NCBI GenBank assembly: GCA_022842165.1
Contig: JALHQC010000006.1
Location: 59,155 to 123,154, forward strand
Direction: 5' to 3'
DNA from: a bacterium
GTDB taxonomy: Bacteria > Pseudomonadota > Alphaproteobacteria > Rhizobiales > Aestuariivirgaceae
DNA: 64,000 bases
The notes under the pieces were generated by a model. The model worked only from the letters and a program-made list of their open reading frames with translations. It was not told where the DNA came from and searched no databases. Both the position numbers and the translations under genes were made by a program. This document shows, piece by piece, positions 35,647 through 45,341 of the stretch. Within the stretch, counting starts at the first letter, position 1, and the number at the start of each line of letters is the position of its first letter.

Positions 35647-36840
35647 ATGGTGCAATCCCTTCACATCGCGATCTGCGGCGCTGGCCCCGCGGGTCTCTCG
35701 GCGGCGCTCGCCCTGAAGGCGCAGGGCCACCGCATCACCCTGTTCGACCAGTTCGAAAAGCCGAAACCCCTGGGCTCGGGCCTCATCCTGCAGCCCACGG
35801 GCCTTGCCGTGCTCGACTGGCTGGGCGTTGGCCCGCGCATCCGCAGCCTTGGTGCGCGCATCGACCGGCTCTACGGCAAGGCCTGTGGCTCGGCGCGCGT
35901 GGTGCTGGACGTGCGCTACGAGGTGCTGGGAAACCTGCGCGGCCTTGCCGTTCACCGCGCCGCACTGTTCAACGTGCTGCATGATGCCGTGAAGGCCGCA
36001 GGAGTCGAGGTCGAACCGCTGAGTCAAATCAAGGATTTGGAGGGCACCTCTCTCATCGTGAATGAAGCCCGCCGCGAAGGCCCCTTCGACCTCGTCATCG
36101 ATGCGCTCGGCTCGCGCTCGCCGCTTATTCCCCATGCGGCAGGGCCGGATTACCGCTCAGCTCTCGCCTATGGCGCCATCTGGTCCAGCCTTCCCTGGCC
36201 CGGCGCGCCTTTCAATCCAAATGCCCTCGAGCAGCGCTATGACAAGGCCTCCATCATGCTGGGCGTTCTCCCCATCGGCCGCCAGCATGAAGAAGCCGTG
36301 GAGCAGACAGCCTTCTTCTGGAGCCTCAAGACCGATGAATTCGGCATGTGGCGCGAAGCCGGGCTGGAGCACTGGAAATCCCGCGTGCTCGGCTACTGGC
36401 CGGAATGCCAGCCGCTGATGGATGCCGTCTCCACTCCGGACCAGATGGTGCTCGCCAGCTATCACCACCACACCCTGTCCATCCCCTATGGCGAGCGGCT
36501 CGTCTTCATCGGTGACAGCGCGCATTCCACCAGCCCGCAGCTGGGGCAGGGCGCCAACATGGCGCTGCTGGATGTCTCGGCACTCGCCTTCGCGCTCAAA
36601 GAACACGCCGATTTGCGAGACGCGCTAAGTGCTTACGCGGCAAAGCGCAGGTTCCACGTGAAGCTCTACCAGGCGATGTCGCGGGTCTTCACGCCCTTCT
36701 ACCAGTCGGATTCCGAACTCCTGCCCCTGGCGCGGGATCATCTCGTCGCCAGCCTCAGCCGCATCGGCCCGGTACAGAAAATTCTGGCGGCTGTCGTTTC
36801 CGGCACGCTGGGCCTGCCGTCGAAACTGACAGAACGCTGA
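35647..36840 (+). CDS. FAD-dependent monooxygenase (UbiH/PHBH type)
   Basis: A 397-residue flavin monooxygenase. The Rossmann motif ICGAGPAGLSAALALKAQGHRITLFDQ (about 8-34), the DG-like VIDALGSRS (about 149-157), and RLVFIGDSAHSTSPQLGQGANMALLD (second FAD motif, about 282-307) are all present. Substrate unknown. It stands next to the aldo/keto reductase in divergent orientation, 127 bp apart. Confidence 0.9.
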   Translation: MVQSLHIAICGAGPAGLSAALALKAQGHRITLFDQFEKPKPLGSGLILQPTGLAVLDWLGVGPRIRSLGARIDRLYGKACGSARVVLDVRYEVLGNLRGLAVHRAALFNVLHDAVKAAGVEVEPLSQIKDLEGTSLIVNEARREGPFDLVIDALGSRSPLIPHAAGPDYRSALAYGAIWSSLPWPGAPFNPNALEQRYDKASIMLGVLPIGRQHEEAVEQTAFFWSLKTDEFGMWREAGLEHWKSRVLGYWPECQPLMDAVSTPDQMVLASYHHHTLSIPYGERLVFIGDSAHSTSPQLGQGANMALLDVSALAFALKEHADLRDALSAYAAKRRFHVKLYQAMSRVFTPFYQSDSELLPLARDHLVASLSRIGPVQKILAAVVSGTLGLPSKLTER

Positions 36841-36842
36841 CG

Positions 36843-37064
36843 GTGCGCGCCAGCGATTATGGGCTGGCCCTCGGCACCCTGGCCGACGCCAGCTATTTCG
36901 CGGTGTCAGGCGCTGCCGATGCGGGGCATGGGCGCTTCCTCTATGCCAGCGGCACGCGCAGCCTGATGTGGGATGCGGATGGCAACGCGGCCACCGCCAA
37001 TGTGGTGATCGCCACATTCGACAAGGCCGTGACACTCGGCTTCACCGATTTTCTGGTAATTTGA
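36843..37064 (+). pseudogene. Remnant of an RTX-type C-terminal domain
   Basis: A 73-codon frame whose second half, GRFLYASGTRSLMWDADGNAATANVVIATF...TDFLVI, has the shape of the last domain of type-I-secreted RTX calcium-binding proteins, where DRFIYDxxTGxLxYDADGxG...ATL...ADFxVI ends the protein. No glycine-rich repeats precede it: it begins with a GTG only 2 bp after the monooxygenase stop and has no ribosome site. So it is more likely a leftover C-terminus than a working gene. Confidence 0.45.
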
Positions 37065-37119
37065 AATCGGATGAGCCGGGGCCCTTGCGCGGCGGGCACC
37101 GGCTTATAGACATTCGACT

Positions 37120-37641
37120 TCAGCACGAGCCGCGGCAGACGCGATAGCCGGCAAGAAAACTCTTCTTGCCGTCGCCATCGGTATCCGGCAGGCGCACGCG
37201 GAGGTACAGAAACCGCGTGTTGCTGTTGGGCGTGAAGCTTGTCTCCAGCGTCACCTGTCCGCGATCGTTGTCGGTTGTGGAGGCGGAATCGAAGCAGCCG
37301 CCGCCATTGCCAGAATCTGCCTCGCAGATCCAGATCGCGGCTTTGCCGCCGGGATCGTTGGTGTTATCGAAGACGACGGCGCGAACGATGACCGATGTCG
37401 AGGCGGGGCTCATCCGTTCGTAGCGGATGGGGCACAGGATGTCGCGGTCGCCGCTTGAGTGGGTGTTCACGGCAAAACCGTTCTGGTACCACACCGAAGT
37501 GGCGAGTTCGCCCGCGATTGTGGTTCCGACACAGCCGATAGCGGGAAGGAACTCGTTCGGGCCGGCCTGGACGGGGGCGGCGAAAAGGGCGGAGGCTTGA
37601 AACACGATGGCGGCAAGGCCGGCGGTCTGAAACGTCTTCAT
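37120..37641 (-). CDS. Secreted protein of unknown function, 173 aa
   Basis: A 173-residue protein with a signal peptide ending near APVQAGP (about residue 25). The mature part is beta-rich with six Cys that could form disulfides (CVG, ILCPIRY, WICEADSGNGGGCFD, VCRGSC). The ATG at 37641 is chosen, with GGAG before it. No family recognised; secreted extracellular or periplasmic location is supported by the sequence. Confidence 0.7.
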   Translation of the reverse strand: MKTFQTAGLAAIVFQASALFAAPVQAGPNEFLPAIGCVGTTIAGELATSVWYQNGFAVNTHSSGDRDILCPIRYERMSPASTSVIVRAVVFDNTNDPGGKAAIWICEADSGNGGGCFDSASTTDNDRGQVTLETSFTPNSNTRFLYLRVRLPDTDGDGKKSFLAGYRVCRGSC

Positions 37642-37753
37642 GGGGGTCACTCCAATCTGTTTACGTCAGGTTATGCCTCTCTCGTTCCCTAATGGACCGC
37701 AGCCCTTGAACCGGCGCTGAACCCGCGATTTAGGCCGTGTTCAGCTTGCATGA

Positions 37754-38854
<1,101 letters not shown>

Positions 38855-38869
38855 CAGCGAAGCTGCGTG

Positions 38870-38890
38870 TCACCGGGCTTGACCCGGTGA
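38870..38890. repeat. REP-like palindrome
   Basis: TCACCGGG-CTTGA-CCCGGTGA, the same loop and architecture as the palindrome at 31602. It lies 15 bp after ilvC. Confidence 0.7.
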
Positions 38891-38905
38891 TCTTTGATTA
38901 TTGCG

Positions 38906-38934
38906 ATGGCCGTCCCCCGGGGCGGCCATTTTGT
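38906..38934 (+). terminator. ilvC terminator
   Basis: A GC-rich hairpin with arms ATGGCCG...CGGCCAT (inner pairs TCCCC/GGGG) and a T-rich tail (TTTTGTTT). Confidence 0.7.
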
Positions 38935-39270
38935 TTAAAGCCGCCAGTCACATGATGCGAATGCACCACTGTTAAATTTGAATATGCCGACTAACTTAAC
39001 CAAAGCAATCGGTGGCCATCCAAGCAGCAGCGACAAATTATAGTTGCAGGCTATTTGGAACTGTGCAATACGCCGCTCTCCATTCGATAATCGGAACGAA
39101 CGTGACCCAACTCGCAATCCATAGCGCATTTGCGCACGAACTTGCCCAGCCTGAAAGGCTGTCGGGCAAATGCGAGCGGCTGGGCAGAAGCCCGGATTTT
39201 CTCATTACGAGTTTCATCGATTAAACTGGTGGCAGATCATCATCTTCCGCCTTAACAAGCGGAGGATCAC
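38935..39270. other. AT-rich gap before the rtcB unit
   Basis: This stretch is visibly richer in A and T than its surroundings. It has one weak plus-strand ORF ending at 39224 (GTG starts at 39012 or 39102, C-terminus SPDFLITSFID) without a clear ribosome site. I see no other feature. The base change marks the start of a probably acquired segment that contains rtcB. Confidence 0.4.
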
Positions 39271-39435
39271 ATGATCGTACTTAAACAAAATCCATATTTT
39301 ACCGGCATCGGACGGCGACCTCAGTCGCCAAGCACGATCACACATCCAGACGTCGGCTGCGAACGCGGCCGATACATTGGACATCATTCAATTGCATCTC
39401 ACCACACAATACATTTCCGAAAGCGACGAACATGA
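39271..39435 (+). CDS. Small ORF coupled to rtcB, 54 aa
   Basis: A 54-codon ORF beginning MIVLKQNPYF and ending FRKRRT. An ideal GCGGAGGATCAC ribosome site precedes its ATG, and its TGA overlaps the rtcB ATG (ATGA). It is rich in His and Arg. It could be a small protein or a translational lead-in for rtcB. No family recognised. Confidence 0.55.
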   Translation: MIVLKQNPYFTGIGRRPQSPSTITHPDVGCERGRYIGHHSIASHHTIHFRKRRT

Positions 39436-40733
39436 TTCACAAGATCATCTATGGCGACCATGACGACAAGACAATCCAGCAGCTCGACCGCTGCCTTGCA
39501 ACTGGAAGCGCTGTGGCTGGCGTACTTTGCGCCGACGGCCATCTTGGTTATGCGCATCCGATCGGCGGAGTTGTCGGCTATACCGATCATATCTCGGTAT
39601 CTGGCGTAGGTTTCGACATTGCCTGTGGCAACATGGCAGTGAAGCTCGACACGCGCTACGACGACATTCGGAACTCCGCCGCCACAATTCTGCAGGACGT
39701 CGCGAAACAGGTCAGCTTTGGTGTCGGGCGCAAGAATGCCGAGCGTGTCGACCACGATCTCTTTGACAGCGATCTGTGGAAGGCCGCCGATGTCGAGGAC
39801 CTCAAGACCACTGCGCGGGCGCAGCTTGGAACTGTTGGTTCCGGTAACCACTACGTTGACCTTTTCGAGGACGAGGACGGCTTCGTATGGATCGGCGTCC
39901 ACTTCGGGTCGCGCGGGCTCGGCCACAAGACAACGACGAAGGCTCTTGCTGCAGCCGGTGCGAAAAGTGGCATGGAAGTGGAGCCGGCTCTGCTGGATGT
40001 TCATTCGGATGCCGGCCGGGCTTATCTTGCGGGTGTCGAACTGGGCGGACTCTATGCCTACGCGGGCCGTGAGTGGGTTGTCGAGAAGGTGCGGTCGATC
40101 ATCGGCGGCAACGTGTCCTTCTCGGTCCACAACCACCACAACTTCGTGTGGCGCGAGCAGCACAATGGGGTTGACATGTATGTGGTCCGCAAGGGTGCCA
40201 CACCGGCGTTCCCGGGGCAGTTCGGCTTCGTCGGCGGCTCGATGGGCGATGATGCCGTGATCCTCCGCGGGGTCGACAGCGAGGCGTCAACGGCCGCGCT
40301 TTTTTCGACGGTGCACGGCGCAGGCCGTGTCATGTCGCGCTCGAAGGCGATAGGCGGTGTCGCAACGGTTGGCCAATGCACGGCTGATGGCTGCAGCACT
40401 CAGGTTCCGTGGATGGACTATGAGCGTGCCCGCGCTGAGGCTGGCCTGAAGCAGGGTGCGCAATACACGCTGTGCGGGGCACACCCGCGGGAGACGATGC
40501 GAAAGCTGAAGCTCCGTCAGCAGGGTGCTATCCGGCACGGCGACTGGAAGGCATGGATTGCCGACCGGAACGTCATGCTGATCGGCGGCGGGATCGATGA
40601 AGCTCCGCAAGCCTATCGCCGCCTGCCGGAAGTCCTGGCCGCCCATGCCGGAACGATCGAAATCGTCCACAGGCTCCGCCCGTTCGGGGTGATCATGGCG
40701 GGCGAGAACGAGTTCGATCCGTTCAAGGACTGA
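39432..40733 (+). CDS. rtcB: RtcB family RNA ligase
   Basis: A 433-residue 3'-phosphate RNA ligase that joins 2',3'-cyclic-phosphate or 3'-phosphate RNA to 5'-OH ends using GTP and Mn2+. Metal and GMP residues appear in DGHLGYAHPIGG, GVGFDIACGNM, GSGNHYVDLFE, HFGSRGLGH, HNHHNFVW, and the guanylylated His in STVHGAGRVMSRSKA. Codon use is more AT-rich than neighbours, suggesting transfer. No archease, RtcR or RtcA is near, so it resembles the orphan RtcB type linked to repair of damaged tRNA or rRNA. Confidence 0.93.
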   Translation: MIHKIIYGDHDDKTIQQLDRCLATGSAVAGVLCADGHLGYAHPIGGVVGYTDHISVSGVGFDIACGNMAVKLDTRYDDIRNSAATILQDVAKQVSFGVGRKNAERVDHDLFDSDLWKAADVEDLKTTARAQLGTVGSGNHYVDLFEDEDGFVWIGVHFGSRGLGHKTTTKALAAAGAKSGMEVEPALLDVHSDAGRAYLAGVELGGLYAYAGREWVVEKVRSIIGGNVSFSVHNHHNFVWREQHNGVDMYVVRKGATPAFPGQFGFVGGSMGDDAVILRGVDSEASTAALFSTVHGAGRVMSRSKAIGGVATVGQCTADGCSTQVPWMDYERARAEAGLKQGAQYTLCGAHPRETMRKLKLRQQGAIRHGDWKAWIADRNVMLIGGGIDEAPQAYRRLPEVLAAHAGTIEIVHRLRPFGVIMAGENEFDPFKD

Positions 40734-40742
40734 TAACAAGAG

Positions 40743-40768
40743 GAAGAAGGCCCTCCGGGGCCTTCTTC
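40743..40768 (+). terminator. rtcB terminator
   Basis: Perfect hairpin GAAGAAGGCCC-TCCG-GGGCCTTCTTC, 10 bp after rtcB. The T-rich 3' arm substitutes for a clean T-run. Confidence 0.75.
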
Positions 40769-40976
40769 ACATCCTGTTTCTACGAAACGAAAGCACCCAT
40801 GGTCTCCACCAAGCAGCTCTCGAAGCTTCGCAGGCTGGTTCCCGTTGGTGCCTTCACGCCGACGCTGACGAATGGACAGTTCGCCGTTCCGGATGTTGGT
40901 GGCGAAGGAAGTGAAGAGTCTTGCCACGGGTTCTGGCTGTTCGTCGCCGATCATGCCGTGTGTTAGCACTTCGGCG

Positions 40977-41150
40977 GACGCCAACGCGCTGGACAGCCAG
41001 CGCTATGACATCGTCACCATCGCCGCCGTGGCGGATCTCGTGCCCACGCTGCTGATGGCGCTCCAGACTGGCGGCAAATCCTCCACACTTGCCAAAGTGA
41101 CTTCCTTCGCTGGCACCGTGGTATTCGCCGGGTCGGCACAAGCCTCCTAA
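40977..41150 (+). pseudogene. Decayed partial copy of the ankyrin gene
   Basis: Bases 40977-41070 match 42761-42854 of the ankyrin gene, with blocks such as AACGCGCTGGACAGCCAGCG and CTATGACATCGTCACCATCG nearly identical. The translation ADANALDSQRYDIVTIAAVAD is shared; after about 95 bp it drifts and stops at 41148. There is no signal peptide, no first repeat and no start site, so it is a fragment. From 40769 to 40976 I see only a possible 55-codon ORF from 40799 of unknown nature. Confidence 0.65.
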
Positions 41151-42298
41151 AGATTAAACTCCGCCCAGATCAGATGATGATCGGATGCCTCGTCCTTTGC
41201 GCCCGTCACGGTGTCGAAGGGCTTCCAGGTATTGGGATGATAGGACCCGCGCCGTTCCAGTCCGGTTGTCACCAGCGCGGCCTTCAGATCGGGCGACATG
41301 ATGAGATAGTCGAGTTTGCCGGATTTCAGGCCGGTGCCGTAGGTGCCGGGGCGGTCTTTCGGATAGTCGGGATGATCCATGACATCGGCAAATCCGCCCT
41401 TCAGGATTTCGCCGATGGGGCCGCTGTCCGGCGTATCGTTGAGATCGCCGGCGACCAGCACGAGGCCGCTGCGCCCGAGTGCCGCCGTGGCGATGGCGAA
41501 GGCCCGCCTGGCCTGCACGCGGCGGCGCTTGGTTGCCTCGTCTTCCTCGCCATTGGTGCTGAAGGTGCTGTTGCGTTTCGACTTCAGATGGTTCGGCAAC
41601 ACGATAAGAGACTGGCCGCCCGGCAGCAGGATCTCGAACTCCGGGCAATCGCGCGAAAACACCTGCCGCGTGTCGGTGGGAGACTGGCCCTCCACGTCCC
41701 TGTACTGGTCATCGACGTGCGAGCGGATATCGCGGATCGGAAACCGGCTGGCGATCCCGACGTCGATGCCCCGGCCATCATTGCCGTCGATTACCATGTA
41801 ATGCGGATACGAGATGCCGAACTTCGCCTCCAGCACCTGCTCGTTGAAATGCCGGAAGGTCGGGCGCGATTCCACTTCGATCAGGATCAGGATGTCGGGA
41901 TTGCTTTCGGCGATGACGCGCGCGGTGTTATAGGTCGCCATCCATGTCACGTCTTCCTTGCGGAGTTCGAACCAGCCCGTCCAGTCGGCACGGCCCGAGG
42001 CGACCACGGTCAGGGGAGAATTCTTCGGCGTCTTCTTCTTGTAAAACAGCTTGCCCCTGATCTTCTGCATCTGAACCAGCGCGTTGCTAGGCGGATTGAG
42101 AAGATGCCAGCCATATTTCTTCGAGAGTGCGATCAATATCTCCTTGTCCTGATCGGAATAGACCGCTTTCTCGACGATGGTATTGGCAAGCGCATGGTCC
42201 TCGATTGCCGCCCGGCCATCGCCCTCATGCGCCTCGCTCATCGCGGAGGCGCGCTGGAAGAGATTTTCGAGATTGTAGGATGCGATCTTGATTGCCAT
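41147..42298 (-). CDS. Endonuclease/exonuclease/phosphatase family protein
   Basis: A 383-residue EEP-domain protein. The metal residues are suggested by KIASYNLENLF (Asn, about 4-14), DILILIEVES (Glu, about 134-143), VLVAGDLNDTPDSGPIGEIL (Asp/Asn, about 300-319) and the C-terminal ASDHHLIWAEF (Asp-His). Such enzymes act on DNA, phosphoinositides or sphingolipids; no signal peptide is seen. A GTG just before the ATG is the alternative start. Confidence 0.85.
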   Translation of the reverse strand: MAIKIASYNLENLFQRASAMSEAHEGDGRAAIEDHALANTIVEKAVYSDQDKEILIALSKKYGWHLLNPPSNALVQMQKIRGKLFYKKKTPKNSPLTVVASGRADWTGWFELRKEDVTWMATYNTARVIAESNPDILILIEVESRPTFRHFNEQVLEAKFGISYPHYMVIDGNDGRGIDVGIASRFPIRDIRSHVDDQYRDVEGQSPTDTRQVFSRDCPEFEILLPGGQSLIVLPNHLKSKRNSTFSTNGEEDEATKRRRVQARRAFAIATAALGRSGLVLVAGDLNDTPDSGPIGEILKGGFADVMDHPDYPKDRPGTYGTGLKSGKLDYLIMSPDLKAALVTTGLERRGSYHPNTWKPFDTVTGAKDEASDHHLIWAEFNL

Positions 42299-42478
42299 CA
42301 CGTTGTCCTGCCGAAGACGTCGGGATCAAGCACATGCACGAAGGCCGCATTATCTTCTTGACCTATCCTTACGTCAATCGAATTTCTGCCGGACGATTTC
42401 CGGAGCCGCGTTCCGCGCCCGTGACATTGGAGGAGACCACGGTATTGTAGCCGGGCCAACAACGCGGGGGGTGAGGCA

Positions 42479-43171
42479 ATGAACATTACATTCAGACGTA
42501 AACTGAACCCTGCAGCAGTGCTGGCGGTGCTGTTTCTTGCCGATCCCGCATCCGCCCAGATTGCCCCGTCGGCGGCCGAGATCGCGGCCTATTCAGGCCT
42601 TCATTCTGCGGCGGCTTCGGGCGAGACAGCACCCGTGCGTGCCGCCGCCGGAAAGCCCGCCGTGCTCGATGCGCGCGACGGGCATGGCCGCACGCCGCTG
42701 CATGTCGCGGCCCATCTGGGCCAGCATGAGGTGATGCGCGCACTCGCCAAGGCGGGAGCGGACGTCAACGCGCTGGACAGCCAGCGCTATGACATTGTCA
42801 CCATCGCCGCGGTGGCGGATGATGTGCCGACACTTCTCGTGGCGCTCGAGATCGGCTGCTCGCCCGCCAACATTACCAGTCCGTGGGATGGCACCGCGCT
42901 GATCGCCGCCGGGCATGAGGGCCACGAGGGGATCATCCGTGAACTGATCAAGGCGGGCGCGCCGCTCGATCACATCAACAGCCTGGGCTGGACGGCGATG
43001 ATCGAGGTCGTCGTGCTGGGCGATGGTGGCAAGCGCCATCAGGCTTCAGCGCGCGAACTGGTGCAGGCGGGAGCCGACGTGACGATCGCCGACCGCGAGG
43101 GCAAGACACCGCTCGAGCTTGCGAAGGAGCGTGGCTACACCGAAATGGTGGAGATCATCTCGAAGCGCTGA
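42479..43171 (+). CDS. Secreted ankyrin-repeat protein, 230 aa
   Basis: A 230-residue protein with a signal peptide ending near DPASAQIAP (about residue 27) and about five ankyrin repeats: DGHGRTPLHVAAHLGQHEVMRALAKAGADVNALD, then WDGTALIAAGHEGHEGIIRELIKAGAPLDHINSLG and TPLELAKERGYTEMVEII. It is exported and likely a protein-protein interface. Its end overlaps the convergent dehydrogenase gene by 17 bp. A broken relative is at 40977. Confidence 0.87.
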   Translation: MNITFRRKLNPAAVLAVLFLADPASAQIAPSAAEIAAYSGLHSAAASGETAPVRAAAGKPAVLDARDGHGRTPLHVAAHLGQHEVMRALAKAGADVNALDSQRYDIVTIAAVADDVPTLLVALEIGCSPANITSPWDGTALIAAGHEGHEGIIRELIKAGAPLDHINSLGWTAMIEVVVLGDGGKRHQASARELVQAGADVTIADREGKTPLELAKERGYTEMVEIISKR

Positions 43172-44162
43172 GGGCTTCGAGTGCCGCCCATTTCGCTGCG
43201 TCGATCTCGCAGCCATTGGCTTCCGCGTCGCGCCGGTTTTCCCAGCGCACTTCGCCGGGCAGCAGCACATGCCCGCCGGAGGCTTTCAGCGCCGCGACCA
43301 GGCCTTCGAAACGGGCGTGATAGCTTTCGAGCGGCATGAAGCGCGCGATATCGAGCGCCAGCAGGAAGTGGCCATTGCCGCCATTGCGCGAAAAATCATT
43401 GTACATCGAGGCCACACCATCGCCCACGGCCGCACCGGTGATGACGCCCGCCAGGATTTCCACCAGCAGCGAGAGCCCGAAGCCCTTCGGTCCGCCAAAC
43501 GGGAGGAGGGCGCCATCGCCCACCTTGCGCGGATCGGTGATCGGCTGGCCGTGGTCGTCGATGGCAAGGCCCTCGGGCAGCGGCTCACCCTTTTCGATGT
43601 GCTCGCGCACCGTCGACCCGGCCAGCGCGCTTGTCGCCATGTCGAAGAGGAGATGTTCGCCATTGGCGCGCGGCGCGCCGAAGGCGAAGGGATTGGTACC
43701 CAGCACCGGCTTCAGCCCGCCATGCGCGACGACCTTGGGGAATGAATTGCTCATGGCGATGCCGATCATGCCGGCATCCGCCGCCATGTTCACGTAGAAG
43801 GCGCCGGCACCGAAGAAATTGCTGTTGGCAACGCCGACCGCGCCGATGCCAGCAGCGCCCGCCATGCGGATCGCCTCCGCCATGGCGCGTTCTGCCGCCG
43901 CATAGCCGAAGCCGCCGCCGCCATCGAGCCGGGCAATGGCCGGGGCCACCTGCTCGAGAGCCGGTTCCGCCTTGCCGTTCAGCACGCCTGCGGCGAGGCG
44001 CTTCACGTGAATGGGAATGCGCTCGATGCCGAAGTTGTGGCGGCCGACGCTTTCGCACCAGCCCATGTGCCGTGCCGCCGCTGCGGCCTGGGCGGGGCTT
44101 GCGCCATGTGCCGTCAGTATACGGATGATCTCGCGCTCAAGCTCCGGGCGGGCGATGCGCAT
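43155..44162 (-). CDS. Ldh family (malate/L-lactate type) oxidoreductase
   Basis: A 335-residue NAD(P)-dependent dehydrogenase of the Ldh2/MDH2 family (ureidoglycolate, L-sulfolactate, delta-1-piperideine-2-carboxylate reductase relatives). Motifs: VANSNFFGAGAFYVNMAADAGMIGIAMSNS, VLGTNPFAFGAPR, and FGGPKGFGLSLLVEILAGVITGA. It is 6 bp after the second ATP-grasp gene, last in a four-gene operon, where it could reduce an imine or keto group in the product (inference). Confidence 0.88.
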   Translation of the reverse strand: MRIARPELEREIIRILTAHGASPAQAAAAARHMGWCESVGRHNFGIERIPIHVKRLAAGVLNGKAEPALEQVAPAIARLDGGGGFGYAAAERAMAEAIRMAGAAGIGAVGVANSNFFGAGAFYVNMAADAGMIGIAMSNSFPKVVAHGGLKPVLGTNPFAFGAPRANGEHLLFDMATSALAGSTVREHIEKGEPLPEGLAIDDHGQPITDPRKVGDGALLPFGGPKGFGLSLLVEILAGVITGAAVGDGVASMYNDFSRNGGNGHFLLALDIARFMPLESYHARFEGLVAALKASGGHVLLPGEVRWENRRDAEANGCEIDAAKWAALEALSASR

Positions 44163-44168
44163 CGGGGA

Positions 44169-45341
44169 TCAGCTCACCAGCCGCGCCGCGATGGCGAGCG
44201 TCGCGCCGAGCATGGGGAGCGGGTCCGACAGCGACACCAGCGGAAACACCATGCCGGGCTTTGCTACGCTCTTAAGCCAGCCCCAGAACGACAGTTCGCC
44301 CTTCCGCCGCAGTTCGAGGAAGCCCATGAAGTCGCGCAACGGATACCAGTAGCGCAATTCGCGGCTTTCGAGGCGGGGCTCCGGCACCGGCTGCTTCGTC
44401 AGGTGGCAATAGATCATCAGGTCGATCGGCACCCCGGCGCGGCGGACGAGTTCCTGTGCCGCGGTGAAGCGGGCGTTGACCTCGATCACCTTCAGCTTGC
44501 CGTCGCGCAGGTCGCGCTTGAACTCGATGTTGCCGAGGCCCTTGAGCCCGGCGCTGTCGAAGAATTTCTGTCCCGCGGCGGCCGTTTCGGGCAGCCAGCC
44601 GGTCTTGTGATAGCAGGCATTGCCGCGGTTGACCGGCCAGCGGCGGATGACGCTCTTGGTGAAATCGAACAGCCGCCGCCCGTCCTTCGTGCGGTAGGTG
44701 TAGTAGCTCGAGAGAAGCGAGTCGGGCCCCGGTATCATCTCGCCGATGAACACGTCGATGCCGTGGTCCCAGGCCTTGCGCACATGATCAGCGAGTTCGT
44801 CGAAGCTCTCCTCGACGATGAACAGTTTGCGCTTGAACACGCGCGTGAACTTGTGCGACTGGATCGGCCGCACCATGGCGGGAAAAGCGATCTCACGGCG
44901 CAGCGCCTCGAGGTCCTGGTTCTGTTCGAGCCGCCAGTGCCGCGGCGCGTCGACGCCGGCAAGCCTTGCCAGTTCGAGCGTCCGGGTCTTGTCGAGGAAG
45001 TCGTTCTGCAGAATGGGATCGCTCTCGTCGAGCGTATAGCGCAAGGCCAGGCTGCCGCGATGGGTGTTGACGAATTCGATCGCCTCGTCGCTCAACGCCC
45101 AGACGATGTGGCCGTTGAGCCGGCCGTCATTGCCGAGCAGCAGGGCTTTCCAATAGTCCTGCTGTGCGGTTTTCCTGGGAACGGGCAGGGCCTCGGTGCA
45201 ATAGCGCGAATGCAGCGCCCAGCAGTTCGCGGGGCCGCTCACCCGGATCGGAATGCCGAGCCTGCCCAGATGCCGCGTGATCGAGAGAGCGTTCTCCTTG
45301 CCACCCAGCAGCAATACCGGCCTCGAAACATCGATCCTCAT
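44169..45341 (-). CDS. ATP-grasp carboxylate-amine ligase (COG3919-like)
   Basis: A 390-residue ATP-grasp enzyme. An N-terminal Rossmann-like start (VLLLGGKENALSITRHLGRLGIPIRV) is followed by the ATP-grasp fold: FPAMVRPIQSHKF lysine, IDVFIGEMIPGPDSLL, and GNIEFKRDLRDGKLKVIEVNARFTAAQEL with metal-binding Glu/Asn. It would activate a carboxylate as acyl phosphate and couple it to an amine. A C-terminal hydrophobic stretch (GATLAIAARLVS) may touch the membrane. It overlaps the preceding ATP-grasp gene by 4 bp. Confidence 0.8.
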   Translation of the reverse strand: MRIDVSRPVLLLGGKENALSITRHLGRLGIPIRVSGPANCWALHSRYCTEALPVPRKTAQQDYWKALLLGNDGRLNGHIVWALSDEAIEFVNTHRGSLALRYTLDESDPILQNDFLDKTRTLELARLAGVDAPRHWRLEQNQDLEALRREIAFPAMVRPIQSHKFTRVFKRKLFIVEESFDELADHVRKAWDHGIDVFIGEMIPGPDSLLSSYYTYRTKDGRRLFDFTKSVIRRWPVNRGNACYHKTGWLPETAAAGQKFFDSAGLKGLGNIEFKRDLRDGKLKVIEVNARFTAAQELVRRAGVPIDLMIYCHLTKQPVPEPRLESRELRYWYPLRDFMGFLELRRKGELSFWGWLKSVAKPGMVFPLVSLSDPLPMLGATLAIAARLVS

